From Oxalobacteraceae bacterium (GTDB lineage: Bacteria > Pseudomonadota > Gammaproteobacteria > Burkholderiales > Burkholderiaceae_D): DNA of 64,000 bases. The notes under the pieces are model-generated. The model saw nothing but the letters and a program-made list of their open reading frames with translations. It did no database searches and had not been told where the DNA came from. The stretch is from the NCBI GenBank assembly GCA_010024875.1, contig RGFZ01000011.1:1-64000 (forward strand), given 5' to 3'. Of this stretch, positions 45,663 to 54,527 are shown piece after piece (position 1 is the stretch's first letter; each line of letters starts with the position of its first letter). The translations under genes and the position numbers were made by a program.

Positions 45663-45710
45663 ATTTAAACACTTCCAAAAGTTTAAATAAGCAAAGCCTT
45701 CCCCTATACT
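45663..45710 (+). promoter_or_regulatory. Promoter with inverted-repeat operator, beta-barrel gene
   Basis: ATTTAAAC at 45663-45670 and GTTTAAAT at 45681-45688 are exact inverted copies 10 bases apart. TATACT at 45705-45710 is a good -10 box, and TTTAAA at 45682-45687, 17 bases away, is a weak -35 inside the right arm. A regulator bound here would cover the -35. Confidence 0.5.
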
Positions 45711-45746
45711 CGGACGACGTATGTGGACTACTCATGGGGATTATCA

Positions 45747-46385
45747 ATGAATAAACATCTGATCGCGGCCGCCCTAGCCTTCGTCGCCTGCGCCGCCCAC
45801 GCGGAAGCTGAATACAAGCCTTTCGTCATGTTCGACTACGGACAGGAAAGAGACGAAAAACACGACGACGTCGCGCGTGACTACATCAACGCGAACGTGA
45901 CCGTCGGCGTCAAAGGCCCCAACAAGATGGAGTACTCGATCAAGGCTGGCCTGAGCCAGAGTAATCCAACAGACAGCACCAGCAAGACAAATAGCAACAA
46001 CATCGAATTCAAAGTGAAAAAATCGTATCAACTGACCGACTGGGCACAGCCTTACGTGTCACTGCGGTTGGGCGAGAAAATGAAATACGACGGCAAGCAC
46101 TTTACTCACTATGCCGTCGATGGCGGTGTGAAATTCAAGCTGGCTCAAAACCTCGCTTTTGACACCGGCGTCCGCTACCGGAACAACCTCAGCAAATCCG
46201 ATTTCGAGAAATACGAAGGTAGTTCCGGCGAGGGCTACTCTTACCAAAGCGTCCGCTACCACGGCATGCTGTTATTCGATGTAGACAAATCCAACACGGT
46301 CGGCTTGCGTTACACGCGATCCAATGCGGATTACTACAAGGAAGAACGTGAGGGTTGGCGAGTACATTATCAGCACAATTATTAA
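45747..46385 (+). CDS. Outer-membrane beta-barrel protein
   Basis: 212 residues from the ATG at 45747. Residues 1-20 are a signal peptide (AALAFVACAAHAEAE). The body alternates polar and hydrophobic residues in about ten strands, such as YDYGQERDE, KKSYQLTDWAQPYVSLRLGEK and VRYHGMLLFDV, and ends in aromatic residues (WRVHYQHNY), the usual C-terminal signature of outer-membrane barrels. Small barrels like this are porins or channels related to oligogalacturonate porins (KdgM); the match is by pattern. A strong terminator follows at 46416, so it is a single-gene unit with its own operator. Confidence 0.78.
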   Translation: MNKHLIAAALAFVACAAHAEAEYKPFVMFDYGQERDEKHDDVARDYINANVTVGVKGPNKMEYSIKAGLSQSNPTDSTSKTNSNNIEFKVKKSYQLTDWAQPYVSLRLGEKMKYDGKHFTHYAVDGGVKFKLAQNLAFDTGVRYRNNLSKSDFEKYEGSSGEGYSYQSVRYHGMLLFDVDKSNTVGLRYTRSNADYYKEEREGWRVHYQHNY

Positions 46386-46415
46386 ACCAAGCTTGTCCTG
46401 AAGTTTGAATGGACC

Positions 46416-46451
46416 GCAGAGGGCCTGCAGCGATGCAGGCCCTCTGCTTTT
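46416..46451 (+). terminator. Rho-independent terminator of the beta-barrel gene
   Basis: GCAGAGGGCCTGCA and its inverse form a perfect 14-base stem with loop GCGA, followed by TTTT. The 298 bases beyond it, up to 46749, contain no gene that I can support. Confidence 0.9.
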
Positions 46452-46749
46452 CACACGTATCAATTCACATTTGCCCATAACACTTGGCCCAAGCCCACAT
46501 CAGGGAGCCAACATCCAAGCCTCGACAGCGACGCTTGCGGGCCTTTGCGCAGGAACCTCGCCCGCGACAAGACCTCGCCTCAAGCTAGCCCGACCTGCAT
46601 TGTGCGTAATGCCGAATTGTCACAAAATGGTGTAAAGTTCAATTGACGCGCTTGCCAGAGTGGCGTCGCCAGCTCGCCCTCCCATCCCAATCGCGGCCTT
46701 GCCCGCGAACCCGGATGGGCCGTCCCGACACATCTTTACGGGAGTGACC

Positions 46750-46998
46750 ATGAACGCCTACATCGCATTTTTCCTGCTTGCCGGTGCCCTTTTTGGCGCC
46801 GCGACTTTTCCGATTCGTCATTTTTTTAGCGAAGGGCCGCACGCGCCCGAAGGCTCACAGCAACCCCCGTCGCTCGCCAGTCGGGCCTTCTGGGTCATGG
46901 TCTGCACATTCCTCTGGCCAATCATGCTCCTCACCGGCGTAAATACGGCTTGGATCCTCACCAAGCGCAAGCGTCAACGCCAACTAAGCGAAAGTTGA
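46750..46998 (+). CDS. Small two-helix membrane protein
   Basis: 82 residues from the ATG at 46750, with GGGAG upstream. Helices at about 4-22 and 45-66, and a basic tail (TKRKRQRQ) that should face the cytoplasm. No family recognised. Confidence 0.68.
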   Translation: MNAYIAFFLLAGALFGAATFPIRHFFSEGPHAPEGSQQPPSLASRAFWVMVCTFLWPIMLLTGVNTAWILTKRKRQRQLSES

Positions 46999-47085
46999 TC
47001 TGGCCGAGTCCACTCAGGGTAGTTTTTTTTGAGCGTTAAGGTTCAAGTTAAGCTTCAATACTGACGCTTCGGTCTTGACGCTTCA

Positions 47086-47511
47086 TTACTGGCATTGCTC
47101 ACCGCGCATTTCTTTTTTGCGCATTGGCATGGTGTCAATCAAAGCAAAAATATCCTCTAATGCGACAGCATTTGTGTGAAGCTTTATTTTGCCGTCCTTG
47201 CCGATGAGGACAAGCTTGAAATCCTTGCCAGCCATGGCAAAACGCTCGCTGAGGGATTGGTAATCCTCCGACCCGGAGAGGAGATCAATATGCACCAGGT
47301 CTCTTTTTCTGAACTCGCATGGATGCTGCGCAATCTGCTTGAGAAGGAGCAGTCTTTCAGGCACGGATTCATTTGCAGACAATGTGACGATAACTCTGTT
47401 AGTCCAGAGATAGTCACGAAGCACATCCGCCGAGGCCGTAGCTGATGCTATGAGCAACACCCCACACGCTAGAAGCTGATTCAAAAAAAGAGTAAAAGAT
47501 GCGACGTTCAT
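47086..47511 (-). CDS. DUF4174 periplasmic protein
   Basis: 141 residues from the ATG at 47511. A signal peptide covers residues 1-29. The rest is the DUF4174 pattern, thioredoxin-like without the active cysteines: YLWTNRVIVTLSAN, RKRDLVHIDLL, LVLIGKDGKIKLH and a final IDTMPMRKKEM. The family is found in proteobacterial periplasm, function unknown. It is divergent from the SbtA-type transporter gene. Confidence 0.82.
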   Translation of the reverse strand: MNVASFTLFLNQLLACGVLLIASATASADVLRDYLWTNRVIVTLSANESVPERLLLLKQIAQHPCEFRKRDLVHIDLLSGSEDYQSLSERFAMAGKDFKLVLIGKDGKIKLHTNAVALEDIFALIDTMPMRKKEMRGEQCQ

Positions 47512-47628
47512 GCGTGCACGTTCTCGGGTCAGAAAAAATATAGGTAATAATCTATACATCACAAATCAATTATCGATTTGACTGATATATCTGCTCCTTT
47601 CTAAGATTCGTCTTGAAAGGAGATTGTC

Positions 47629-48633
47629 ATGCAAAACTTGATTGACCCCGCAATTTTGTTTTTCATATTCGGCGTAGTTGCAGGTGCGTTGCGCTCAAAT
47701 CTGGAAATTCCTCAGCCAATCGCAAAGTTTTTGTCGCTATACCTGCTCATGGCGCTGGGGCTCAAAGGTGGGTTTGCCTTGGCAAAGTCTGGCTTTGGCG
47801 TGGATGTCATGCTGAGCTTGTCGGCAGCTATTGCCATGGCATTTTTCATACCGGCGATCGGCTACGCTTTCCTGAAGCATCGTATCCCAAAGTTTGATGC
47901 GGCCGCAGTCGCCGCTGCTTACGGCTCAGTGAGCGCTGTCACCTTCGTGACAGCGATGCAATTTTTGGAAAGCAGCGGCTTGACATTCGGTGGCCACATG
48001 GCCGTGGCCATGGTGTTGATGGAATCACCCGCGATCATCATGGCTGTGCTGCTCGCGAACGCCCTACGGCATGGTCAGGCCGCAGTGAGTATCGCCGGCG
48101 GTGGCGCTGCAATACTGGGATTCACGCCCTCGAACCAGAACCTTTCAATTCGTAAAATTCTTCATGAATCGTTTACTGACGGTGCGCATCTTTTATTGCT
48201 GGGATCAATGGCGATCGGATTTATCAGCGGCGACGCCGGCAAAGTGGTCATGCAGCCATTCTCTGGCGATCTGTTCAAAGGCATGTTGGCTTTCTTCCTG
48301 CTGGATATGGGATTGATGGTGGCACGTAATTTTAGTGACGCTCGCAAGGCCTCTGTCGTACTGTTAGCTTACGCGGGTATCGCGCCACTGGTTCATGCAT
48401 CAATCGCATTGATCCTCGCCTACCTGCTGGGGATGAGTGCAGCCGACACGGCGCTCTTGATGGTGTTGTCGGCCAGCGCTTCCTATATCGTTGTACCCGC
48501 AGTGCTTCGCTATGCCATCCCGGAGGCCAATCCAGCGCTGTACTTCGGTTTGAGTTTGGGCATTACTTTCCCGCTCAATATTCTGATCGGCATACCGTTG
48601 TATACCGCCATGGCCCAGCACTTTCTTGGCTAG
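47629..48633 (+). CDS. SbtA-family sodium/bicarbonate symporter-like protein
   Basis: 334 residues, about ten hydrophobic helices in two inverted halves. The SbtA/DUF897 pattern is visible: KFLSLYLLMALGLKGGF, YGSVSAVTFVTAMQFLE, MVLMESPAIIMAVLLAN and ASASYIVVPAVLRYAIPEANP. In cyanobacteria SbtA is a Na+-dependent bicarbonate importer controlled by a PII-like SbtB. No sbtB is next to this gene, so both substrate and control are open. ATG has AAGGAGATTGTC upstream, a strong site. It runs straight into the next gene, three bases apart. Confidence 0.85.
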   Translation: MQNLIDPAILFFIFGVVAGALRSNLEIPQPIAKFLSLYLLMALGLKGGFALAKSGFGVDVMLSLSAAIAMAFFIPAIGYAFLKHRIPKFDAAAVAAAYGSVSAVTFVTAMQFLESSGLTFGGHMAVAMVLMESPAIIMAVLLANALRHGQAAVSIAGGGAAILGFTPSNQNLSIRKILHESFTDGAHLLLLGSMAIGFISGDAGKVVMQPFSGDLFKGMLAFFLLDMGLMVARNFSDARKASVVLLAYAGIAPLVHASIALILAYLLGMSAADTALLMVLSASASYIVVPAVLRYAIPEANPALYFGLSLGITFPLNILIGIPLYTAMAQHFLG

Positions 48634-48636
48634 TCC

Positions 48637-49476
48637 ATGAAATACACGCACAGGGAGATTGCCTTTCTTACTCAGCACGGAAAGGACCGGCTGCTACAAC
48701 CGCTGTTCACAGAGACGATGGGATGCTCGCTCGTTCGTGCAACGGGCTACGATACAGATCAACTGGGGACATTTACTCGTGATCTCCAACGTCCCGGGAC
48801 TCAGATTGCCGCCGCTCGTTTCAAAGCCCACAAAGCGATCGAGCTCACTGGACTACCGATTGGGCTCGGCAGCGAAGGAACATTCGGTGCCGACCCCGTG
48901 GGTGGTCTCCTGCCATGGAATACCGAGATACTGGTCTGGTGCGACAGCACCAGCCAACTCGAGATCATCGGTGTGGCTCAGGGTCCGGGCGGCGGATTCC
49001 AGCAGACGGTCGATTGCGAGGAAGATCTGCTGGCCTTTGCAGAGCAAGCCGGGTTTCCATCCCACGGATTGGTGCTGAGGCCGGACGATGCCAACAATCC
49101 AAATATTTATAAAGGCTTACAAGAGAAGTCAACGCTGATCCCTGCCTTCCGAGCGACTTTGGCAATGTCCAGAACCCGAAAGGTATTCGCGGAGGTTGAT
49201 CTGCGTGCCCATATGAATCCGACACGACAGCAGATGATAAAAAGAGCAGCCGAAGACTTGATAGCCAAGCTGCGCTCTCCCTGTCCGCGTTGTGAAGCGC
49301 CAGGGTTCTCGGAAAAAGACCTCATCGCTGGCTTGTTATGCGCCCTGTGCTCGAACCCGACACGGCTACCGGTAGCCAAAGTCTGGCGATGCGATGCGTG
49401 CGGATTTGCAAAAAAAATAAACGCGGGCGATACAGAAAGAGCGGATCCAAGTCGATGCGACTTGTGCAACCCATAG
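48637..49476 (+). CDS. DUF6671 family protein
   Basis: 279 residues, starting three bases after the SbtA-type gene, so translationally linked. Residues 60-200 contain GLGSEGTFGADPV and an acidic patch. The C-terminal 60 residues carry two Cys pairs, CPRC with CALC and CDAC with CDLC, forming a zinc ribbon. The family has no known function. Being in an operon with a putative bicarbonate transporter, it might be its regulatory partner, which is inference from order only. Confidence 0.8.
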   Translation: MKYTHREIAFLTQHGKDRLLQPLFTETMGCSLVRATGYDTDQLGTFTRDLQRPGTQIAAARFKAHKAIELTGLPIGLGSEGTFGADPVGGLLPWNTEILVWCDSTSQLEIIGVAQGPGGGFQQTVDCEEDLLAFAEQAGFPSHGLVLRPDDANNPNIYKGLQEKSTLIPAFRATLAMSRTRKVFAEVDLRAHMNPTRQQMIKRAAEDLIAKLRSPCPRCEAPGFSEKDLIAGLLCALCSNPTRLPVAKVWRCDACGFAKKINAGDTERADPSRCDLCNP

Positions 49477-49700
49477 AAGATGAAGGCGCTCCACCTAGGC
49501 CGGCTCCATCCTACCGGTCCACGTCGTTCCGGTAGGACCCCACCCTTCGAGCGCGTCGGCGGGCGCTGCGGCAACGTGTATCTTACTCGCGGCCGAGAAA
49601 GATGCTTACCTAAACCCGGTAGCCTTGGTAAGCTACACTAACAATTACGGTGTTCAGCAGCCCGCAAAAGCGGTGATTAGACAAAAACTCTCTGTTGATT

Positions 49701-50303
49701 ATGAGCCAACTAGACGATCTCCATGCCAAAGTAGCGACGCTGAACGAGGCCGAGCGCGTCGAGTATAACCGGCGCCTGCAAGCAGCAAAGGCGACCAAAG
49801 AATTCTCGGCACAACTCTCCAATGATTTAGAAGTACTCGGCCGCACAGTTACAAAGCTGACCGTAGTCTCCACTATCGCACGCATCATTTTTTTTGTGTC
49901 GATAGTGATTGTCATGCTCGCGACTGAGGGACATCAGTTCTGGCAGGGAGTTATCTTAGGTTTTGGTGTGATCGTCTTGCTGATCGATAACCAAAAGAAC
50001 CGACAGTTGGCTCAACGCTCAATCTTGCAGCAGCAGCGTAGCGCCGCCGAATATGACTGGGCTGCGATAGGCCTGGAGACCAGCCTGTTACATGCCATCC
50101 TGGAGATGGAGGCCGCGATTCATGCCAAGGAATCTAACTTTCAGAATTTGCAGAATATCAGCAGCGCCCAAGCGGAGCGGAAGCGCACGCTGTCTCATTA
50201 TGACTTTCAAATTCGTAATGAGATCATGCTCAACATTCAGAATGAAAAGAACTGGTGGTCAAAGATTGATGTACTCACCAACCGCTGGTTTAATGCCAAT
50301 TAG
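49701..50303 (+). CDS. Unknown protein, coiled coil with two membrane helices
   Basis: 200 residues from the ATG at 49701; no clear ribosome binding site. Residues 1-45 look coiled coil, two hydrophobic helices occupy about 55-73 and 80-95, and a long coiled-coil tail follows, with SIHAKESNFQNLQNISSAQ-like heptads and a WWSKIDVLTNRWF end. No family recognised. 224 bases before it are noncoding and contain no feature I can name. Confidence 0.65.
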   Translation: MSQLDDLHAKVATLNEAERVEYNRRLQAAKATKEFSAQLSNDLEVLGRTVTKLTVVSTIARIIFFVSIVIVMLATEGHQFWQGVILGFGVIVLLIDNQKNRQLAQRSILQQQRSAAEYDWAAIGLETSLLHAILEMEAAIHAKESNFQNLQNISSAQAERKRTLSHYDFQIRNEIMLNIQNEKNWWSKIDVLTNRWFNAN

Positions 50304-50321
50304 TTTGGCATACGTGTAGTC

Positions 50322-50501
50322 ATGCACATGCTCTCCCGGGTAAAGTGCGGCAGCCGACAAATTAATGTAGTCGCCTACCGATGGTATGCGAATACGCGTC
50401 TTAGCGGTGCGCTGGTGTACTCATCCGATCTGGAAACCGGCGGGTATTCCGCTGACAAAGACCCGGCAGCCCAAGAGCTGATTGCCAAAGTTTGCACTTG
50501 A
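50322..50501 (+). CDS. Possible small protein, 59 residues
   Basis: A complete frame from the ATG at 50322 (or 50328) to TGA at 50499-50501, with ordered composition: WYANTRLSGALVYSSDLETG, then DKDPAAQELIAKVCT. No ribosome binding site seen. It might be a real small gene or the tail of a decayed one. Confidence 0.3.
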   Translation: MHMLSRVKCGSRQINVVAYRWYANTRLSGALVYSSDLETGGYSADKDPAAQELIAKVCT

Positions 50502-50623
50502 AAAAACAAGACTTGCCGCTTTTTTGAGTCCCTAGTCGATGACATCCTCTAATTTCAGGAAGCGGGCCTCTCGTTGTACCCGTAACCGATTGATGTCGAC
50601 CTTTTTTGTCTAAGGAGCTTTGC

Positions 50624-51064
50624 ATGCCCACTTACGTTGTCACCGCTGCAGCTGGCCGACTGTCGAAGCAACAAAAATCCGATCTGGCAGCGAGCATTAC
50701 CAAGATTCATTGCACGGTCACTGGCGCCCCTGCCTATTTTGCACAAGTGCTTTTTAATGATGTGCCAGAGGGTAATTACTTCATTGCCGGGAAGCCGCTG
50801 ACGGAAGATATCGTCTTCATTCATGGCCAAATCCGGGCAGGACGTGATCTGGAAGTCAAACAACGCATCATGATGGAGTTGCTGGACGCAGCCGCCGCCA
50901 TTGCTCACATGGAGAAGAGCAACATCCAGATTTATCTCCTTGATCTGCCCGCGAAGCAGATCATTGAGTGGGGAAAAATCCTTCCCAATCCTGATGAAGA
51001 AGCTGAATGGTTTGCATCGATTCCCGACCATGTCAAAAAACGAATGGCCGAGTTGCTCAGTTGA
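50624..51064 (+). CDS. cis-CaaD/Cg10062-like tautomerase superfamily protein
   Basis: 146 residues, with AAGGAG ahead of the ATG. After Met removal Pro1 is N-terminal, as needed for catalysis. Numbered from that Pro, the residues His28, Arg70, Arg73, Tyr103 and Glu114 are all present, the exact set of cis-3-chloroacrylic acid dehalogenase: THCTVTG-like HCTVTG, IHGQIRAGRD, IYLLDLP and IIEWGK. Corynebacterial Cg10062 shares the same set but has low dehalogenase activity and acts on acetylenic acids, and the tail (LPNPDEEAEWF) resembles it more. So the chemistry may be hydration of an unsaturated acid. No haloalkanoate pathway genes are nearby. Confidence 0.87.
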   Translation: MPTYVVTAAAGRLSKQQKSDLAASITKIHCTVTGAPAYFAQVLFNDVPEGNYFIAGKPLTEDIVFIHGQIRAGRDLEVKQRIMMELLDAAAAIAHMEKSNIQIYLLDLPAKQIIEWGKILPNPDEEAEWFASIPDHVKKRMAELLS

Positions 51065-51257
51065 CTGGCATGCAAAACGAAGGATAAAGATATTAAAATA
51101 ATAGTAATTATTAATTTATAAATTAATCTGGCTTCTAATGGCGAACGGTCAAATCCGCTAAAATTACACATCGGTTATTTTGTGACCGTACGGACTTTTA
51201 GACCACAGGACGCGAATCTCTTGGACTCGCCCTTCACAACCCACTAGGAGTAACTTG

Positions 51258-51614
51258 ATGAAAAAAGCGTTTCTCTTTGCCGTTCTGGCTATTGCAGCTC
51301 AAACCGCAGTTGCCGCGAACGTCGCCAAGGCAGACAAAGACAATGATGGCACGCTGGATAAAAACGAAGCCAAAGCCATTCCCATGGTTGCCAAGCACTT
51401 TGATGCAATCGATCTGGACAAGGACGGCACTGTCGATCAGGCCGAGATTGATGCATTTAAAATAATGGCCGCAGACAAAGATAACGACGGCACGCTCGAC
51501 AAGAAAGAAATCAAGCACAAGGGCATCGCAAAAGCATTTGATCAGCTTGACGGTGATAAGGATGGCACGCTGGATGCTAAAGAAATTGTCAGCTTCTTTC
51601 AAAAGAAAAGCTGA
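51258..51614 (+). CDS. Exported EF-hand calcium-binding protein
   Basis: 118 residues from the ATG at 51258, with AGGAG upstream. A signal peptide (1-20) is followed by four EF-hand loops, DKDNDGTLDKNE, DLDKDGTVDQAE, DKDNDGTLDKKE and DGDKDGTLDAKE, each with Asp at 1, 3 and 5 and Glu at 12. It is a calmodulin-like, periplasmic calcium binder of unknown role. A terminator follows at 51647, so it is a single-gene unit. The 190 bases before it are AT-rich and probably hold its promoter. Confidence 0.88.
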   Translation: MKKAFLFAVLAIAAQTAVAANVAKADKDNDGTLDKNEAKAIPMVAKHFDAIDLDKDGTVDQAEIDAFKIMAADKDNDGTLDKKEIKHKGIAKAFDQLDGDKDGTLDAKEIVSFFQKKS

Positions 51615-51646
51615 TACTCAACACCCCGAGTACCGATCCTCTGAGC

Positions 51647-51668
51647 ACGCACCTTCGGGTGCGTTTTT
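51647..51668 (+). terminator. Rho-independent terminator of the EF-hand gene
   Basis: ACGCACC-TTCG-GGTGCGT stem with a stable UUCG loop and a run of five Ts, 33 bases below the stop. Confidence 0.88.
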
Positions 51669-51788
51669 CATTTAGCGGCAACGTCACACGATGTGAGAGC
51701 GTCTGTGCGGTACTCCACTCCCTGGCAAAAAATGTTTGCGGCATGTCGCCAAGATGTGGGCTTTGTAGACTATTCAGTACAAGCCTCG

Positions 51789-52694
51789 TCACACCTGATT
51801 ATTCAACAATGATTGTTGAAGAAATTCGATGAAAACCCGATTCCTTGCAAGTTGCATCCGCTCGGGGGGTATCAGTGCAGTGATCTGGTTGCCAAAGCGA
51901 GTGTGTTGAACCCACTCAGGCAAGACACGTATCAAACTCCCATCCTCCAGTGAAGCATTGCATAAATAATCAGGAAGTTGCGCTATACCGAGCCCCTGCA
52001 GACAGGCTTCGTAGACTGCCTCGGGGTTGTCAACGTGATAGCGGCTTTGCACCTTGATTCGTTTTTGAGTGCTCTCTGAAGACATGCTCCACCACTCATC
52101 CCGCGACCGGCCTCGGTAGAAAAGACAAGATCGATCAGCCAGTTCATCAGGCTGCTCTGGCTGTCCCCATTGCGCCAGATACTCGGGCGAAGCGGTCACC
52201 ATCCAGTCTATTTCAGATACTGGCGTTGCCACCAAGTCTTTGGCTGACGAGGACGCGCTCCACCTCAGCGCAATATCAAAACGTTCGTAGGCAACGTCAA
52301 CCAGCCGATCGGCGAGCACGAGATCGATTTCAAGGTCTGGGTGGCGCTTCAAGAATTCTGGAATCAAATGGCACAGAACCCGCTGACCCCAAGAAACTGC
52401 CGAGGTCAACCGAATCCGGCCTCTGAGTTCCGACCGCATCGAGAGCATCATCTCACCGCCGGCTGCCAATTCAGCCAATGCGTTCTTGGCGTGCTCTAAA
52501 TAGGTCTCACCCGCGGCGGTGAGCGCGATGCGCCGAGTACTTCGACTGAACAGCGTTACGCCCAAATGTCTCTCGAGCTGAGCGATACGTTTACTGATAA
52601 CACTTTTGACAACATTAAGCTCGATCGCGCTTCTACCGACGCTGAGCGTCTGCGCGACAGACACAAATGCTGCGAGCATATCGGAACTAATCAC
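51789..52694 (-). CDS. LysR-family transcriptional regulator
   Basis: 301 residues from a GTG at 52694, with AGGA upstream. Residues 1-65 form the HTH (LSVGRSAIELNVVKSVISKR, then LFSRSTRRIALT), and the rest the periplasmic-binding-type effector domain, including RIRLTSAVSWG, a CRG2-like SLLF-type region and GLGIAQLPDYL. Divergent from the glutathione S-transferase by 244 bases, the usual place for a LysR controlling its neighbours. It most likely controls the GST / oxygenase / cupin cluster on plus. Confidence 0.9.
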   Translation of the reverse strand: MISSDMLAAFVSVAQTLSVGRSAIELNVVKSVISKRIAQLERHLGVTLFSRSTRRIALTAAGETYLEHAKNALAELAAGGEMMLSMRSELRGRIRLTSAVSWGQRVLCHLIPEFLKRHPDLEIDLVLADRLVDVAYERFDIALRWSASSSAKDLVATPVSEIDWMVTASPEYLAQWGQPEQPDELADRSCLFYRGRSRDEWWSMSSESTQKRIKVQSRYHVDNPEAVYEACLQGLGIAQLPDYLCNASLEDGSLIRVLPEWVQHTRFGNQITALIPPERMQLARNRVFIEFLQQSLLNNQV

Positions 52695-52720
52695 GATTGT
52701 TCCTAAATCACGAACAAAGC

Positions 52721-52738
52721 ATTTGCATTTAAGCAGAT
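52721..52738. promoter_or_regulatory. Candidate LysR binding site
   Basis: ATTTGC and GCAGAT are inverted copies with one mismatch around ATTTAA, just upstream of the lysR start. It contains the T-N11-A pattern of LysR sites. Suggestive only. Confidence 0.35.
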
Positions 52739-52938
52739 TGATGAATTGTCGTAAACAGATTAGCTTAATCGAGCCAAAACCCGATATTCAGCGCCTGTCT
52801 CGTGAGGTCAATTCACCGGCTCGCAAGCCAGTGCATGCCCAGCGTGGAATCTCAGCGCCGTCAGCAGCCTGACGCAGCAGGATATTAATAAAAAAATAAT
52901 TTGGTTTGGTTTTCCGCCAACTATCTGAGGAGATGCAA

Positions 52939-53577
52939 ATGAAGATTTATGCTGACCCGATTACTGTCAACTGCCGCAAAGTTCTCGCCGGGCTTCATCT
53001 GATCGGCGCACCTTACGAGCTTCATCATGTGGATTATTTCAAGGCAGAGCAAAAGAGTCCCGAATACATGGCGCTTAATCCGAATGCATCCGTGCCGGCC
53101 ATGGTTGACGGAGACCTTGTCTTATGGGAGTCCAATGCCATCCTTCAGTACGCTGCAGACAAAACTGGCAATGCAAAGGCTTACCCCACCGAGCTGAAGG
53201 CTCGGGCTGATGTCAATCGGTGGCTGTTGTGGGAATCCTCGAGCTGGTTTCCGAGCGCTTACGTGTATCTGGTAGAAAATTGTGTCAAACCGCTGCTCGG
53301 TGGCGCGCCTGACCCCGCAGTCCTGGAAGCGCAAAACGCGCAATTTCACAAGTTGGCAGGAATTCTCGACGATCGGTTAAAAAATTCAGCGTGGGTGTGT
53401 GGAGCGAATCCGACAATCGCCGATATCGCGTTGGCCGCCCCCATGCATCTCCACGGCTGGCAACAGCTGCCGTTGAAAGATCATCCGAATCTGGTGCGCT
53501 GGATGACACAGAATGTCGAGCATCTGCCCTGCTGGAAGGACACGATGGTCTACGAAGGTTTCACTCTCAAACAATAA
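52939..53577 (+). CDS. Glutathione S-transferase
   Basis: 212 residues from the ATG at 52939, with GAGGAG upstream. Thioredoxin-like domain at 1-80, with the cis-Pro/glutathione motifs NASVPAMVDG and WESNAILQY, and an all-helical C-terminal half with NPTIADIALAAPM. The N-terminal NCRKVLAG contains a Cys in the position of the catalytic Ser/Cys. It leads the plus-strand set with two oxygenases and a cupin, so it may conjugate or isomerise the same compound. Class is not assigned. Confidence 0.92.
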   Translation: MKIYADPITVNCRKVLAGLHLIGAPYELHHVDYFKAEQKSPEYMALNPNASVPAMVDGDLVLWESNAILQYAADKTGNAKAYPTELKARADVNRWLLWESSSWFPSAYVYLVENCVKPLLGGAPDPAVLEAQNAQFHKLAGILDDRLKNSAWVCGANPTIADIALAAPMHLHGWQQLPLKDHPNLVRWMTQNVEHLPCWKDTMVYEGFTLKQ

Positions 53578-53603
53578 CCTCTGACTTAACGGAGATAGTA
53601 ACT

Positions 53604-54452
53604 ATGACTCTGGCGAATTCTGTCCAGGCCTTGATGAACTATACGGTGGATAACGGCAAGCCGGCGGAGTATTATTTTTATGAGCCGGACCCGGGGGTCG
53701 AATTGAATCCCGCCGGGACCGATCAGCATGAAGTTCGTATTTGGGATGCATGGCCAGACCGGGATCGCCTATCGCTTGATCGTGAAGGATTCGAGCTCCA
53801 TGAGTTCGATCCTTCATTTACTGCTTTTGATGATGACGCGCAGATCAAGGGACACTTTTATGATCAAGTAACCGCATTCGTAAAACAACATACCGGCGCC
53901 CATCGGGTGGTAGTGTTTGATCATACTATCCGCCGAAGACAACCTCCTGAAGAGATGGTCTTCTCCCGTCCCTCCACCGAGTTCAAGCAGCAGACAGTTG
54001 TCCAACGACCTGCCGTTCTACTCGTGCACAGTGACTACACAGTATCGAGCGGTCCGCAGCGTGTGCGTGACATTTTGCCTGACGAGTGCGAATCCCTGCT
54101 CAAGCGCAGAGTCGCTTTTTTCAATGTTTGGAAACCCTTGTACCGCAAAGTGGAAGAATTACCCTTGGCGATGTTGGATGCGCAGACGCACGTTGAAGCT
54201 GACTTGCTGCGGATGGAATTGAAATACCGCGATCGCACCGGCGAAATTTATGTCATGCGCCATTCTCCCGCGCACCGGTGGATGTATTTTCCGCATATGG
54301 AAAACCATCATGCCTTGCTCCTGAAAACCTACGATTCCGAGACAGATGGACGCTGTCGGTTCATGGGACATTCAGCCTTCGAGGACCCCACCTCGCCGCC
54401 AGATGCGCAAAAGCGAGAAAGTATCGAAGTAAGGACGATGGCATTTTTCTGA
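53604..54452 (+). CDS. CmcJ/NvfI-type iron oxygenase (first of two)
   Basis: 282 residues from the ATG at 53604, with GGAGA upstream, 26 bases after the GST gene. The family metal site is visible: His142 and Asp144 in VHSDYTVSSGPQRV and a distal His256 in GHSAFEDP, with Arg271 (RESIEVR) placed for a co-substrate. The family includes the cephamycin enzyme CmcJ and fungal NvfI, an Fe(II)/2-oxoglutarate endoperoxidase. Substrates in this branch are unknown in bacteria. The next gene is its paralogue. Confidence 0.83.
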   Translation: MTLANSVQALMNYTVDNGKPAEYYFYEPDPGVELNPAGTDQHEVRIWDAWPDRDRLSLDREGFELHEFDPSFTAFDDDAQIKGHFYDQVTAFVKQHTGAHRVVVFDHTIRRRQPPEEMVFSRPSTEFKQQTVVQRPAVLLVHSDYTVSSGPQRVRDILPDECESLLKRRVAFFNVWKPLYRKVEELPLAMLDAQTHVEADLLRMELKYRDRTGEIYVMRHSPAHRWMYFPHMENHHALLLKTYDSETDGRCRFMGHSAFEDPTSPPDAQKRESIEVRTMAFF

Positions 54453-54527
54453 CCGGCGCGGGTCAATAATGGATAAACCCATGCTGTGCAGCGAATCCGC
54501 ATGGGTGTGCGACGCAGGGCCTCATGG

